64,000 nt of DNA from positions 124,001 to 188,000 of the forward strand of contig NZ_VSSR01000016.1 in assembly GCF_008123515.1 (NCBI RefSeq), read 5' to 3'. Below are positions 7,705 through 16,254 of this stretch, piece by piece; the stretch's first letter is position 1; each line of letters begins with the position of its first letter. The notes beneath the pieces were generated by a model. It was not told the DNA's origin. It was given only the letters and a program-made list of their open reading frames with translations, and made no database searches. Both the position numbers and the translations under genes were made by a program. This DNA is from Bradyrhizobium cytisi. GTDB lineage: Bacteria; Pseudomonadota; Alphaproteobacteria; Rhizobiales; Xanthobacteraceae.

Positions 7705-8987
7705 CAACGGGCCTCCACTGTTGCCATCGCCTCGCTCCGCGACTGCTCAAGCGCGTGCCGCACCAAATATTCTGTTACGCCAGTCGAGAGCAGGTCCGCT
7801 CGCGCCGTGAACTCGAGTTCGAGTCCGTCCTCCCATGATCTGGATAAGGCCCTTGCCAATCCATAACCTCTGAGGCCACCGTCCAGTGCGATTGCCCTCG
7901 CCGCCTTGCCGCTTACGGTGAGATCCCGGGTTGGCATCAGATGGTTGGCGTAAAGATATCGAGGAGACTGGTGATACGGTCGATTTCGCGCCGCGACCAG
8001 GTTGTTTACGCGGATCGCTGTCTCCAGGGCAAAGGGAGTCGGGGGCCGTCGGACCGCGTTAAGCAACCGGCCGTGGACTTTTCTTGCTCTTGTGGCGAGA
8101 CCGTCTGGTCCGACCGGTACGGACAACATGAACCAAGACGAGAAAGGCCCTACGGATTGATCGTACTCAAGTGAGTTACGCCCCAGGAGAACTCCGATCA
8201 TCGGATATTCGGTCGTCAGTCCCGGTTGAGTGCCATGGAGCGAGTCTAGCCCGCTAGCCAACAGGGCCGGTCCGATACCCGCGGCACATGTTCTGGCGTC
8301 GAAGGAAAAGCCGGTCCAGGGTATCTTGACCTTTGCAGCCTCGAGCTGGTACCGGCCGGCGTTTTCCGAAAGCGAAAGAGGTGCCTGCGCATAGGGGGGG
8401 AAGCTTTTGGCCGGTGCACGAGCTTCTTCTTCAAGCGTCTGTCTCAGAACCTCGGGTGATGGTGCCCGCTTGAGGCAGAATCTGAGAAACTTGTCATCGA
8501 CTTCGCGAACAGTTGGTGGACCATTATCTATGAACCGGCTCCATTCGTCGACAATGACCGTCAAGGACCGAGAATCAATACAAATGTGGTCCACGGTGAA
8601 GTGGACTTCGAGGCCGTTAGTCCTGCGCACTAGCGCGACCGAAAAGAGCTGTCCGGTATGCAAACCAACGTGAGCCCGCAGGGTACTTAGCTGCTCTTCT
8701 GTCGCTTCTTCAACAACTGTGCACCAAGACTCCACTGCCTCGCACGGGAGCACACGTTGTGTCCAATAGCCTTGCCGATGTTGCGTGAAGGCGACACGAA
8801 GAGACGGATGTCTTACTATAACCTCGCGCCAAGCGGCTGCGATATCCTCCAATCGCGTATTGTCGTCGACAAACCAAGCCTTCGCAACCTTGTCTCGTTC
8901 CTTGGTCTGCGCCCTTGCGCTGGTGAGCCGCTCGTTCTGATCCCAACTGCACGGGTACTCACAAGACAAATCCGGATAACTAACCAT
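7704..8987 (-). CDS. Free-standing NRPS condensation-domain protein
   Basis: I place the start at the ATG at 8987, which overlaps the previous stop as ATGGTTAG; a longer frame to 9113 would overlap the nitroreductase by 134 bases. The 427-residue product has the condensation-domain layout: an amino-terminal half with a DxxxRHPSLRVAF-like segment (about 58-67), the active-site motif HFTVDHICIDS (about 129-139) and a carboxy-terminal half with a bridge-like region. HHxxxDG is altered to DHxxxDS: the second, catalytic His134 and structural Asp138 remain. It could join the ACP-bound acyl group to an amine, or to an alcohol as some stand-alone C domains do, and so release the product. Overlaps on both sides show tight coupling in the operon. 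Confidence 0.82.
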   Translation of the reverse strand: MVSYPDLSCEYPCSWDQNERLTSARAQTKERDKVAKAWFVDDNTRLEDIAAAWREVIVRHPSLRVAFTQHRQGYWTQRVLPCEAVESWCTVVEEATEEQLSTLRAHVGLHTGQLFSVALVRRTNGLEVHFTVDHICIDSRSLTVIVDEWSRFIDNGPPTVREVDDKFLRFCLKRAPSPEVLRQTLEEEARAPAKSFPPYAQAPLSLSENAGRYQLEAAKVKIPWTGFSFDARTCAAGIGPALLASGLDSLHGTQPGLTTEYPMIGVLLGRNSLEYDQSVGPFSSWFMLSVPVGPDGLATRARKVHGRLLNAVRRPPTPFALETAIRVNNLVAARNRPYHQSPRYLYANHLMPTRDLTVSGKAARAIALDGGLRGYGLARALSRSWEDGLELEFTARADLLSTGVTEYLVRHALEQSRSEAMATVEAR

Positions 8988-10221
8988 GGCTTCCGCGCGT
9001 CCCGGTCGCATCAAACTTTTCACCGACCTGCGAATCACCAAGGGCAACCAGATAGAGAACGTCGTCGCTGGTTTCGCAGAGTTCGGCCCACAACGAAGGA
9101 TTGATGCCTCCAATTCCGGTCACGCCCAGACCTGCGTGTGTGGCCGTTAGGTAAGCAATTTCACCGGCAATTCCGCACGCAACAATGAGCCGTTGTGTCG
9201 AAGGAGTGAGCGTATCCGCAACAGCGTCACGAATTTTCGAGTGGATGACGATGAATGTATTCGCACCGGCGAGATCGCTCTGCCCAATCAAGGCGCGGTC
9301 AGTCCAAGTCGGATTTAGTCGCCTCGCACCATTCTCTTGATTTCTGGAGATGCTTAGAATGCCCGGGACTGGCAGTCCGAGCGCCGGGATTAGCCGTTCG
9401 CAGAGGTCCACACATCGTTGTGTGGCACGCGCTGCCGGATCGGGTGAGACCAGACCCTGAAGACGGGCGGCGGATCGGCGGTTAGCGATAGCATTCGCCA
9501 GGTCGGTCTGGGCACATCCCTTGGCAAGGTACAGCGCGACCGGCTCAGGCGGTGGCGGCAAGAATGAACCAACCACGCCTTCGATGTCGCTGAGCGCAAG
9601 CGTTGATGCATCCGTTGTATCATGCATTGTCCAGCCTGTGGGAGAGACCTGGTTGCGTCCCCCCTCGATGATACCGACTCCCAGCAAAGAACCACCACAA
9701 GCGCTCGATTGTCGTGCAATCTGTTGTGCAACACGAGATTGCAAAACCCAACGAGAGACCGGAGAGTCCCCCGCCACCAAGGATAAGTTCAACGCCGCAT
9801 GTCCGATGTCGAGGAGATGGTACAAATAGCCTCTCCGTCCATACTTGCGCATTGAAAGCCACGGTCGTCCAACAAGGAAGTAGACGAAAGAGTCGCTATT
9901 CCAGGAACTGCGATCGGCGTACTGAGTAACGATCCGTCGGCGGTGAAAATCAATTGATCCGAACGCCGGGCGGTCCAGTGGTGAGATGAATACTTCGTAC
10001 GGATAGCACGCTCCTGCAGATGGAGCCGCTCGCTTGCCGGTGTCATCGCGATACCCGATTGCCGCCTCAAGCCGAGCGACCGCGTTCGCCAGGCCGACGG
10101 GCAGCCTGGTGGATCGCCCACCATGGGGAATCGGGGGCTGCCTAACGTCAACCCATTTTATGGGAGCGGCCACGCCAACTGATGTCGGCACCGACGAGGA
10201 CTCCAACGAACTTTCGCTCAC
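8980..10221 (-). CDS. Tandem nitroreductase-fold (SagB-like) flavin oxidoreductase
   Basis: A 413-residue protein starting at a GTG (10221) with AGGAAA nine bases upstream. It carries two nitroreductase-like halves. The first has the SagB/McbC-type signature RAAPSAGACYPYEVFI (about residues 64-79) and a YLYHLLDIGHAALNLSLVAG helix (about 130-149). The second begins at IANRRSAARLQGL (about 246-258) and contains ACGIAGEIAYLTATHAGLG (about 350-368). This family binds FMN. SagB-type members oxidise azolines, and relatives in NRPS pathways oxidise amino-acid-derived heterocycles or C-C/C-N bonds. It is the second gene of the operon, 18 bases after the aldolase and overlapping the condensation gene. 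The reaction is not determined. Confidence 0.85.
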   Translation of the reverse strand: MSESSLESSSVPTSVGVAAPIKWVDVRQPPIPHGGRSTRLPVGLANAVARLEAAIGYRDDTGKRAAPSAGACYPYEVFISPLDRPAFGSIDFHRRRIVTQYADRSSWNSDSFVYFLVGRPWLSMRKYGRRGYLYHLLDIGHAALNLSLVAGDSPVSRWVLQSRVAQQIARQSSACGGSLLGVGIIEGGRNQVSPTGWTMHDTTDASTLALSDIEGVVGSFLPPPPEPVALYLAKGCAQTDLANAIANRRSAARLQGLVSPDPAARATQRCVDLCERLIPALGLPVPGILSISRNQENGARRLNPTWTDRALIGQSDLAGANTFIVIHSKIRDAVADTLTPSTQRLIVACGIAGEIAYLTATHAGLGVTGIGGINPSLWAELCETSDDVLYLVALGDSQVGEKFDATGTRGSHG

Positions 10222-10239
10222 AGCAGGATTTCCTAGACG

Positions 10240-10974
10240 TTACCAGGCTGCGGCTTCCGGAGAGTTTCGCAGCACTCTTCGTTGGGTGTGTTCCCAGTAC
10301 GAGCGGATCGACAGGTCCGCGAAGATAAAGTCACGCTTCGCAACCACGTCGGTGTCAGACGAACTTGCAAACTCGCGCCCTGTTGCCAGCGCATCGAGTT
10401 GAAGCCGACACGCTCTCTCCAGCATTAACGCGTAAACCACGGCGTGCCGGATACTCTTTCCGACAACGACACTACCGTGATTGACGAGAAACACCGCAAT
10501 GCCCGACCCCAAACACGCAGCGATCGCGCGTCCGACGGACATGTCCAAGACTGTATTGCTCGTTAATTCGAAACGACTCACCAAGCGCTGCAAGCCCGCA
10601 CCTTCGTGAGTGAGAGGTACGAGTTCCTGATTAAGTGCACCAAACACTAGTCCCGCGGGCGCGTGACTGTGGATGATGCAACTCACGTCGGGGCGCGTTT
10701 CGTAAATTGCCTGATGTAATGGCAACTCAGGCGGAGCCATTTTGTCCCGTTCGGCGCCCGGATCCACGCAAGCCACAACAAAATTCGTCGGGGTCGCCTC
10801 GTCGAACCCGACAAGCGCGCCCTTGATAGAGAATTTAGAAGAACCCGGACGGCGCCAGGAAATCTGCCCCTGATTAAAATCGTCGTGACCGCCGAGGGAA
10901 AGTGCACGCGCTCCGATCGCCGCTTGTACAGACATTGCATCGGCGGCTAACGATTTTCGTTCAGGCTCGCTCAT
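10240..10974 (-). CDS. Class II aldolase/adducin-family protein
   Basis: A 244-residue class II aldolase fold (fuculose-phosphate aldolase, ribulose-phosphate epimerase and 3-oxo-tetronate-phosphate decarboxylase family). Zinc ligands are His102 and His104 (IIHSHAPAG) and His166 (LVNHGSVVVG), with the expected acidic residue Glu83 in PPELPLHQAIY, so it is probably catalytic. It is the first gene of the leftward biosynthetic operon and is preceded by a good promoter candidate. In a cluster that also carries GAPDH it might make or cleave a phosphorylated C3-C5 aldehyde precursor, or decarboxylate or retro-aldol cleave an intermediate. The family is certain but substrate and direction are not. 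Confidence 0.88.
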   Translation of the reverse strand: MSEPERKSLAADAMSVQAAIGARALSLGGHDDFNQGQISWRRPGSSKFSIKGALVGFDEATPTNFVVACVDPGAERDKMAPPELPLHQAIYETRPDVSCIIHSHAPAGLVFGALNQELVPLTHEGAGLQRLVSRFELTSNTVLDMSVGRAIAACLGSGIAVFLVNHGSVVVGKSIRHAVVYALMLERACRLQLDALATGREFASSSDTDVVAKRDFIFADLSIRSYWEHTQRRVLRNSPEAAAW

Positions 10975-10992
10975 TGACGCTGACTCTCTGAG

Positions 10993-11021
10993 ATTGTAGC
11001 ACCAGTTACGAACAATTTTAA
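10993..11021 (-). promoter_or_regulatory. Candidate promoter of the biosynthetic operon
   Basis: On the minus strand TTAAAA (11021-11016) and TACAAT (10998-10993) are separated by 17 bases, close to the sigma70 consensus. Transcription would start near 10986, leaving a leader of only about a dozen bases with GAGAG before the aldolase ATG at 10974. The assignment rests on sequence match and position only. Confidence 0.35.
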
Positions 11022-11213
11022 GGAGACGACCAACAGATACAATCAGAAGATGTCACCAGTGTGATTTTCGTGGATGATAAAAAAATAGACCGCAGGCACG
11101 ATGCACGAGTACTAGGTGCGCGGCGGCGATTTGATCGAGCATGGTGCAAGCACAAAACGACGATCGCAGCAGAATATTGTTCGGATGGCGAGCTTTGGGG
11201 ATTGAAGCCGCTG

Positions 11214-11232
11214 AGAAACGTTCAGAAACGTT
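11214..11232. repeat. Direct repeat AGAAACGTT spaced one helical turn, upstream of the operon
   Basis: AGAAACGTT occurs at 11214-11222 and again at 11224-11232, a ten-base period, in the non-coding stretch between the aldolase and the hydrolase. Phased direct half-sites of this kind are typical of AraC-family binding. The site is about 190 bases upstream of the putative -35 box, so it is a candidate operator for the regulator at 12653-13591. Nothing else I recognise lies in 10975-11407 except the terminator and promoter listed here. Confidence 0.3.
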
Positions 11233-11265
11233 GCGATCTAGCGAACATCGGGCGTGCGCAGAAGC

Positions 11266-11295
11266 TTATATAAAAGGAGGCGCGAACTCGCGCCT
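11266..11295 (-). terminator. Rho-independent terminator of the alpha/beta hydrolase gene
   Basis: Read on the minus strand, a seven-base GC-rich stem AGGCGCG / CGCGCCT (forward arms 11278-11284 and 11289-11295) with a four-base loop is followed by CCTTTTATATAA. It lies about 110 bases beyond the hydrolase stop, so the hydrolase is probably transcribed separately from the operon that begins at 10974. Confidence 0.6.
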
Positions 11296-11407
11296 GAGCG
11301 ACAAGGCCAATCGGCTTTCAGCTTTCGCGGAATGGCGTGCTACACTTTTGGTCAGGGTGAGAAAGCGTCCGGTCGAAACAAGATAGGCGAGCTACGTTGC
11401 GGCGAGG

Positions 11408-12433
11408 TTAGAGGCGATCATTTCTCATTGTTGAATGAAAGAATGCAGCGGACGTCTCAACGAGCCGAGCGTGAATGGAGCTTCGACGGATCTTATCGAC
11501 ATCCGTAAAGTATTCTGGTGTCGAACGAAGTCCCAAGCGGGAAGGCTTCGGGAGAAAAATATAATGTCCCACGTTCGGTCGTAGTATTTCGAGCATGCTG
11601 TTGCGAAGTCGGTGGTGAAGCCAGTCGGAGCATTCGCTCGCGGGCGCCACCTTGTCGCCGTCGCCAACGACGATCCGCACAGCCGCTCGAATTTCGGCTA
11701 GGCTATCCGCGGCGAAACCCAATACAGAGGGCCCTGGAGCAAGAAGCAGGCCGGCCGTGAACCTGGTATCTAGATACGAGGCCGACATCCGCTTCCAGGA
11801 TTCGCGGAAGACCGCGCTCTCGAGGAATAGTCGCGGAATTCTTGTCGCGATATCTGGAAATTGCCTGGAATTGAGCATCCCACACCTTGCCGCACCAAGA
11901 CCATAAAATGGCGAGGACGATGTTTGGGCACCCAACAATAGCATTGCTGCGTAAGCTCCCGCGGAGAAACCGGCAACGAACACTTGCCTCGTGTTGATAT
12001 GGCTGGCGATATCGGCGATCCAGTGCAGGCTATCGAGCATGCAGGTTAGATCACGAGCCCGCTCCCACAGGCAGGCAAAGCCTTCGAGACGGTAGCGCTC
12101 AATTGCGGAGTTGCCGTGATGACTGACAGCTAGCGCCACAAATCCCCTTCGAGCCAGCCCATGACCAAGCCACTCCATTGCAGCCGCTGATCCGCCGGTG
12201 CCGTGGGATAGCAGGACAAGATTATAGCAGCCTGCTCGGTTATTGAGCGGCGCGCCATGGGCGACAGGACTTGTGACAAACCATGACGCGCCAGACAATT
12301 CACTCTCGACTGCGCTTGTGACCGCCGGGTACCACATACACCACGAAATGGGGCGTGGCCCAGTTCCGTCCCAGTTCGACCTGTGACGATCAAACGATAC
12401 CCCCTCTCTAAACCCGATCACCATTCGAGGCAC
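11408..12433 (-). CDS. Alpha/beta hydrolase, dienelactone-hydrolase-like
   Basis: A 341-residue alpha/beta-hydrolase fold. The oxyanion segment is LLSHGTGG (about 74-81), the nucleophile is Ser157 in GFSAG, the acid is Asp260 (VGDGDKVAP) and the base is His290 (NVGHYIF), so the triad is complete. There is no signal peptide, so it is cytoplasmic. It reads in the same direction as the biosynthetic operon but is separated from it by a terminator, and it is divergent from the regulator at 12653 across 219 bases that must hold both promoters. It could act as a releasing thioesterase, since no dedicated one is present, or hydrolyse a lactone, ester or precursor. Membership of the pathway is inferred from location. 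Confidence 0.82.
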   Translation of the reverse strand: MPRMVIGFREGVSFDRHRSNWDGTGPRPISWCMWYPAVTSAVESELSGASWFVTSPVAHGAPLNNRAGCYNLVLLSHGTGGSAAAMEWLGHGLARRGFVALAVSHHGNSAIERYRLEGFACLWERARDLTCMLDSLHWIADIASHINTRQVFVAGFSAGAYAAMLLLGAQTSSSPFYGLGAARCGMLNSRQFPDIATRIPRLFLESAVFRESWKRMSASYLDTRFTAGLLLAPGPSVLGFAADSLAEIRAAVRIVVGDGDKVAPASECSDWLHHRLRNSMLEILRPNVGHYIFLPKPSRLGLRSTPEYFTDVDKIRRSSIHARLVETSAAFFHSTMRNDRL

Positions 12434-12652
12434 GCTTTACATTCGATGTTTCGTCGCGAGGTTTCCCCGGCATACGTCGTTTCGTTTCATCGTGCTGACT
12501 TCCCAAGATTGGTAAAGGAACGAAAGCTGAGGATATCGAATATGGTTGCATAAACGAATCACTTCGTGTTTACGTCGAGTGGCGACCGTGATGATCAGCT
12601 TCTTCAAAGATCGGTCCCATCGGATTTGACCGTCGCTGTTGGATGAGCGCTT

Positions 12653-13591
12653 GTGATCGGCGTACTGATCTTTCCCAACTTCCAATTGCTTGATGCCGCT
12701 GGACCGATTTCCGTGTTCGAGGCCGCAGGGGAGCTTTCCGGCCGCAGGATCGATACTAAGCTGATAGCGCTGGGTAATACCCCCATACGAAGTTCGTCAG
12801 GTGTAAAGTTTTACGCGGCGGACGCTAGACGAGTCCGTTCTCTCGACACGCTAATCGTGGCTGGCAGCGAGGATATAGCCGGGTTGATGGGATCGGAGCG
12901 GACGATCGCATTCGTGAGATCGATGGCGGCCAAAATACGCAGGATCGCCGGTATAGGCTCCGGGGCTCACGTCCTCGGCCGGGCAGGACTTCTCAACGGC
13001 AGGCGCGCGACCACCCACTGGTCTTTGTGCAAAGATCTTCGCGCCCTAGGCTCAGGGGTTCGGTTGCAACCAAGCCAGTTGATTGTCAAAGACGGCAAGG
13101 TATGGAGCTGCGCGGGGAATAGTGCCGGCGTAGATCTCGCGTTGGCTATGGTCGCAGAAGATTACGGCTCGGAGATTGCCAAGGAAGTCGCTCGCGATTT
13201 TGTCTTATGCTGGCCACGCTCCGGCGGACAGTCGCAGTTTTCCGCAGGGCTCCAATTGAAATCGTCTCAAAATAGATTCGGTGCATTTCTGAAGTGGGTT
13301 CATGATCACCTAGATGAACCTCTCACGCTCGATCGTATGTCGGCCCAGTTCCACCTGAGTCCGCGACAATTCACGCGCACGTTCGCTGCTGCGACTGGGA
13401 TAAGCCCGAGCAAGGCTGTTGAGAGCTTACGGATATCAACGGCGAGAGCCAAGATAGAAACTATGACAGATTCGATGGAGGCGATTGCGCATCAGACAGG
13501 ATTCCGAGACGCCGCGCACATGCGCCGTGCGTTCATCCGTATTTTTGGACAGCCACCGCAATCGTTTCGACGCACCGCGCGACGAAGCTAG
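12653..13591 (+). CDS. GlxA-type transcriptional regulator (DJ-1/PfpI domain plus AraC HTH)
   Basis: A 312-residue protein starting at GTG (12653); the nearby ATG at 12643 is out of frame. The amino-terminal DJ-1/PfpI-like domain (about 1-190) contains GSGAHVLGRAGLLNGRRATTHW, in which Ser replaces the nucleophile-elbow Cys seen in many relatives, so this is a ligand-sensing rather than enzymatic domain. The carboxy-terminal AraC domain (about 210-310) shows both helix-turn-helix units (LTLDRMSAQFHLSPRQFTR and MEAIAHQTGFRDAAHMRR) and ends in the usual FGQPPQSFRR. It is divergent from the hydrolase and is the only regulator beside the biosynthetic cluster, so pathway-specific control is likely. 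A 294-base stretch without recognisable genes follows. Confidence 0.9.
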   Translation: MIGVLIFPNFQLLDAAGPISVFEAAGELSGRRIDTKLIALGNTPIRSSSGVKFYAADARRVRSLDTLIVAGSEDIAGLMGSERTIAFVRSMAAKIRRIAGIGSGAHVLGRAGLLNGRRATTHWSLCKDLRALGSGVRLQPSQLIVKDGKVWSCAGNSAGVDLALAMVAEDYGSEIAKEVARDFVLCWPRSGGQSQFSAGLQLKSSQNRFGAFLKWVHDHLDEPLTLDRMSAQFHLSPRQFTRTFAAATGISPSKAVESLRISTARAKIETMTDSMEAIAHQTGFRDAAHMRRAFIRIFGQPPQSFRRTARRS

Positions 13592-13885
13592 GTAATCGCG
13601 TGCGAGGCAGGATAGCAGGCCTGTACCGTTCACCGCTGACCATCAGTTTCCAGGCGATCGGCGCTAGCCGTTTCGATCGGTCGATGAGGCACGCCTTGAT
13701 GTGCTAGTTGATTGACGTCTCGGATGTTTCGTTCAAAATGATGCGGATGTAGACATTACCCGTCGCAGGCGCCCTGCCCCGAACCACTGCTGGACGCGGT
13801 CAGCCCACCCAGGCGGGCGTTCCGGTGAATTCGCTGATGGTTCGCGGTCGACACCGCAGATGAAAGGACAGTGTCGACACGCCGC

Positions 13886-14230
13886 TTAGATAGTGATTCC
13901 TTCGCCTAATCTGAGGCTAGGGTTGGACGTTACCCGGAGCATCGAGCGCGCGCGAATAGTCCGCCTTGTCACAAATTGCACGCCGACCTCCGGCCCGTCT
14001 AACCGGACCAACTCGCACCGCCGGAATGCCAGGCCTGTCTTTGAAAGCAACAGGAAAAACAGACGCGATCTCAAGACATCTGTCGATCCATCTATTCGCA
14101 GACGTGCGCCCGTTTCAGAAACATCAATGAGTACGCAATCGCGCCACCATGTGCCATCAGACCCCAAGAGAGTGGCTCGGTGCTCATGTTCAAATTGAAC
14201 GCGCTTCGCTTTTCGCCTGTCCCGGTTCAT
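13886..14230 (-). CDS. PilZ-domain protein
   Basis: A 114-residue single-domain PilZ protein. The cyclic-di-GMP binding elements are visible: the basic RRKAKR near the amino terminus (residues 5-10) and DVSETGARLRID (about 36-47), matching RxxxR and D/N-x-S-x-x-G, followed by the beta-barrel segment CELVRLDGPEVGVQF. It is probably a cytoplasmic c-di-GMP receptor. Its targets are unknown; the GGDEF-EAL protein at 17151 could contribute to the same signalling network, but no operon links them. The start is the ATG at 14230. Confidence 0.88.
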   Translation of the reverse strand: MNRDRRKAKRVQFEHEHRATLLGSDGTWWRDCVLIDVSETGARLRIDGSTDVLRSRLFFLLLSKTGLAFRRCELVRLDGPEVGVQFVTRRTIRARSMLRVTSNPSLRLGEGITI

Positions 14231-15086
14231 ACATCCACGCTGTTAAATAGCAGCTTCAAGAGCCATCTAGAAATTCAAGATCAAAATTACTCTCCGGGTA
14301 GCCGCTCGCATGCGCCCCTGCCGACACAAAGTCGGTAATCAGTCAGGACTATCGCGTCAGCTCGCTACGAGCCGCGATACGCCAGAAACACAGGCCAACT
14401 CCTATCTCAAGCCGCGGGTCTACCGGCGCGAACCACGACGAGGGCAGCGGCTCTTAAATGAATGCAAAGGCGAGCAGGCTCGAGCAGAGCAGCGCGAGCC
14501 CTGCCGCGGTCAGGACCAGCAGGCTGCCGGAGACAAGATCATGATTGTGCATGAAGCGCCCTTGAGTACAGCGCAAGGAGAGCGCTAATTGCTGCCTGCG
14601 ACGTAGGTGTCAATCCATAAATTATCGTTCAAATTGACTGCACAATTTCTGCTGTTGCTATCAAAGAACGCATTTTTTCAGCGTGATCGCCGGACCGCTC
14701 GCCGTCTTACGGCGGAAACAACGAATATTACGTTTGAGACTGCCGGCCGGGAAAGAGAGAGGCGCAGCTCTTCGTTTTCCTGGCCTTACGAACGAGATCC
14801 GGTAAAGGGTCAAGACGTTTGCGCCAATCTGTCGGAGCACACTCCGAGGCCCCGCGGTGAGCCATTTCACAATTACGGTAGATTCTTCGGAGTAGCTTTT
14901 TGGAATGCGTGGACTTCTGATCATCCTTGTCGCTTTTTCAATGATCTTGGCGGCACGCGGCCGGCACCAGGATGGGTTCATGCCGCGCCCAACCGCGTCC
15001 ATGCCACCGGTCAATGTGCCATAGTCAAAGGATTTGGCTCGATCAGCGCGGGAATCGCGTTTAAAAGTGGCTTGTCTCTCATCGGC
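14231..15086. other. Stretch without a recognisable intact gene
   Basis: Short open frames exist on both strands but none has recognisable domains, convincing ribosome-binding sites or consistent codon use. The stretch ends in a methyltransferase fragment and lies in a zone of gene remnants, so it is probably decayed sequence. Confidence 0.5.
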
Positions 15087-15311
15087 ATGGAGAGCGGCAT
15101 GGCGCGGAACATTTACGACAATCCCGATTTTTTCGCCGGTTACAGCCAGTCGCCCCGACAGCTGCATGGGCTGGACGGCGCTCCTGAATGGCCCGAGATC
15201 AAAACCACGCTGCCCGATCTTGTCGGCATGCATGTCGTCGATCTGGGGTGTGGTTTCGGCTGGGCATCACGCTGGATGCGCGAGCAAGGTGCCGCCTCTG
15301 ACCTTGGCTTG
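15087..15311 (+). pseudogene. Amino-terminal fragment of a SAM-dependent methyltransferase
   Basis: An ATG at 15099 (or 15087) opens ARNIYDNPDFFAGYSQ, followed by LHGLDGAPEW and the motif-I strand and loop VVDLGCGFGWASRWMREQG, typical of the first 70 residues of class I methyltransferases. After about 15311 the similarity ends and the frame continues with unrelated, low-quality sequence to a stop near 15524. No continuation is seen in the other two frames, so the gene appears truncated rather than merely frameshifted. It is non-functional as a methyltransferase because motifs II-IV are absent. Confidence 0.75.
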
Positions 15312-16254
15312 ACCTGTCGCAACGATCGGGGAGGTACCCGGCGTGAAGCGGTTCATTACGCGAAAAGGAATCCGGCAATCCGGCATCTCACCAGGTTTCG
15401 CGCCTTCGCATGCGCTTTTTCGTCGTGCTCTCGGCCGTACGACGCGAAAAATCTGCGCTGCAAATGCTGTAATCTAAAATTGCAGCGCTCTTCAACGAAG
15501 GCGCGAACGGCGTTCATTGAGTGATCCATCTAATCCCACAAATTGTTCAAGTGCGGGAACTGGGCGAAAATCTGAATTCTGTTAGCGAAATTGCGGGCTC
15601 GCCTTGGACGAGCCGTTGAATCTTCAACTTCAAGCCCGTCCTGCTGTCGCGGTGCCGTCGAGAGCACTCGAGCTACTCGCCTTCCTCGACGGGATCATTG
15701 GAATCGAGCCAGGTCAACGCGGTCTGGCTCTTCGCAAGAACTCGTTCGAGTTCCGCTCGAAGCCGCTGCGCCTGACGCAACACGGGAGCGAGCATATGCG
15801 CGCCAGCATCCTCCTCGCCGTTCAGCAGGTGCTACACGTTGATGCCGGTTCGCGGGCATCTAAATGGTACGCGTCGCTCCATGCAATCATGATAGGTCGG
15901 AGGTCCAGGGAGCGAAATTGCCGATGATTACTGAGGGACCAGACCGCGCGCATTTCTCTACCCTTGTCGGATCGTTAGCTCGAGGGGCGCTTTCGCTGAG
16001 GGTAGCTTTCTCGCCGCTGCGACGGCCGCATGAACACGGGGCGGGGTAAGCCATGGATGCGGTTCGCGGCGAAGGAGAGCTAGAGCTCTGACGCCATTCT
16101 GGCAGATACGTCGGGATGCAAAATGGCCGCAGACGAATGGCCTGCGGCCCACCGGCGAAACTATGAACAATGATGAAGTACGAACAGCCCCGGTGCTGCC
16201 GCAGTAAAGCACGTCTGGCGTGAACTTTGGATTCCGGGAATCTACGGGTGAGCA
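15312..16254. other. Remnant-rich stretch, with a possible minus-strand gene fragment at 15673-15831
   Basis: On the minus strand, from about 15831 to a TAG at 15673-15675, a plausible coding piece reads HLLNGEEDAGAHM then QAQRLRAELERVLAKSQTAL and ends in DPVEEGE; an in-frame stop lies just upstream. I do not recognise the family. The remainder shows no gene I can support. A plus-strand frame over 15604-15927 is probably its shadow. Confidence 0.3.

Noticed and set aside
7704..9113. A longer condensation protein starting at 9113
   Set aside because: It would overlap the nitroreductase gene by 134 bases, and the extra residues show no domain similarity. The ATG at 8987 gives a normal eight-base overlap.
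14607..15524. A 305-residue gene containing the methyltransferase motif
   Set aside because: Only about 70 internal residues are methyltransferase-like. Both flanks are unrelated low-quality sequence, so a truncated pseudogene is the better reading.
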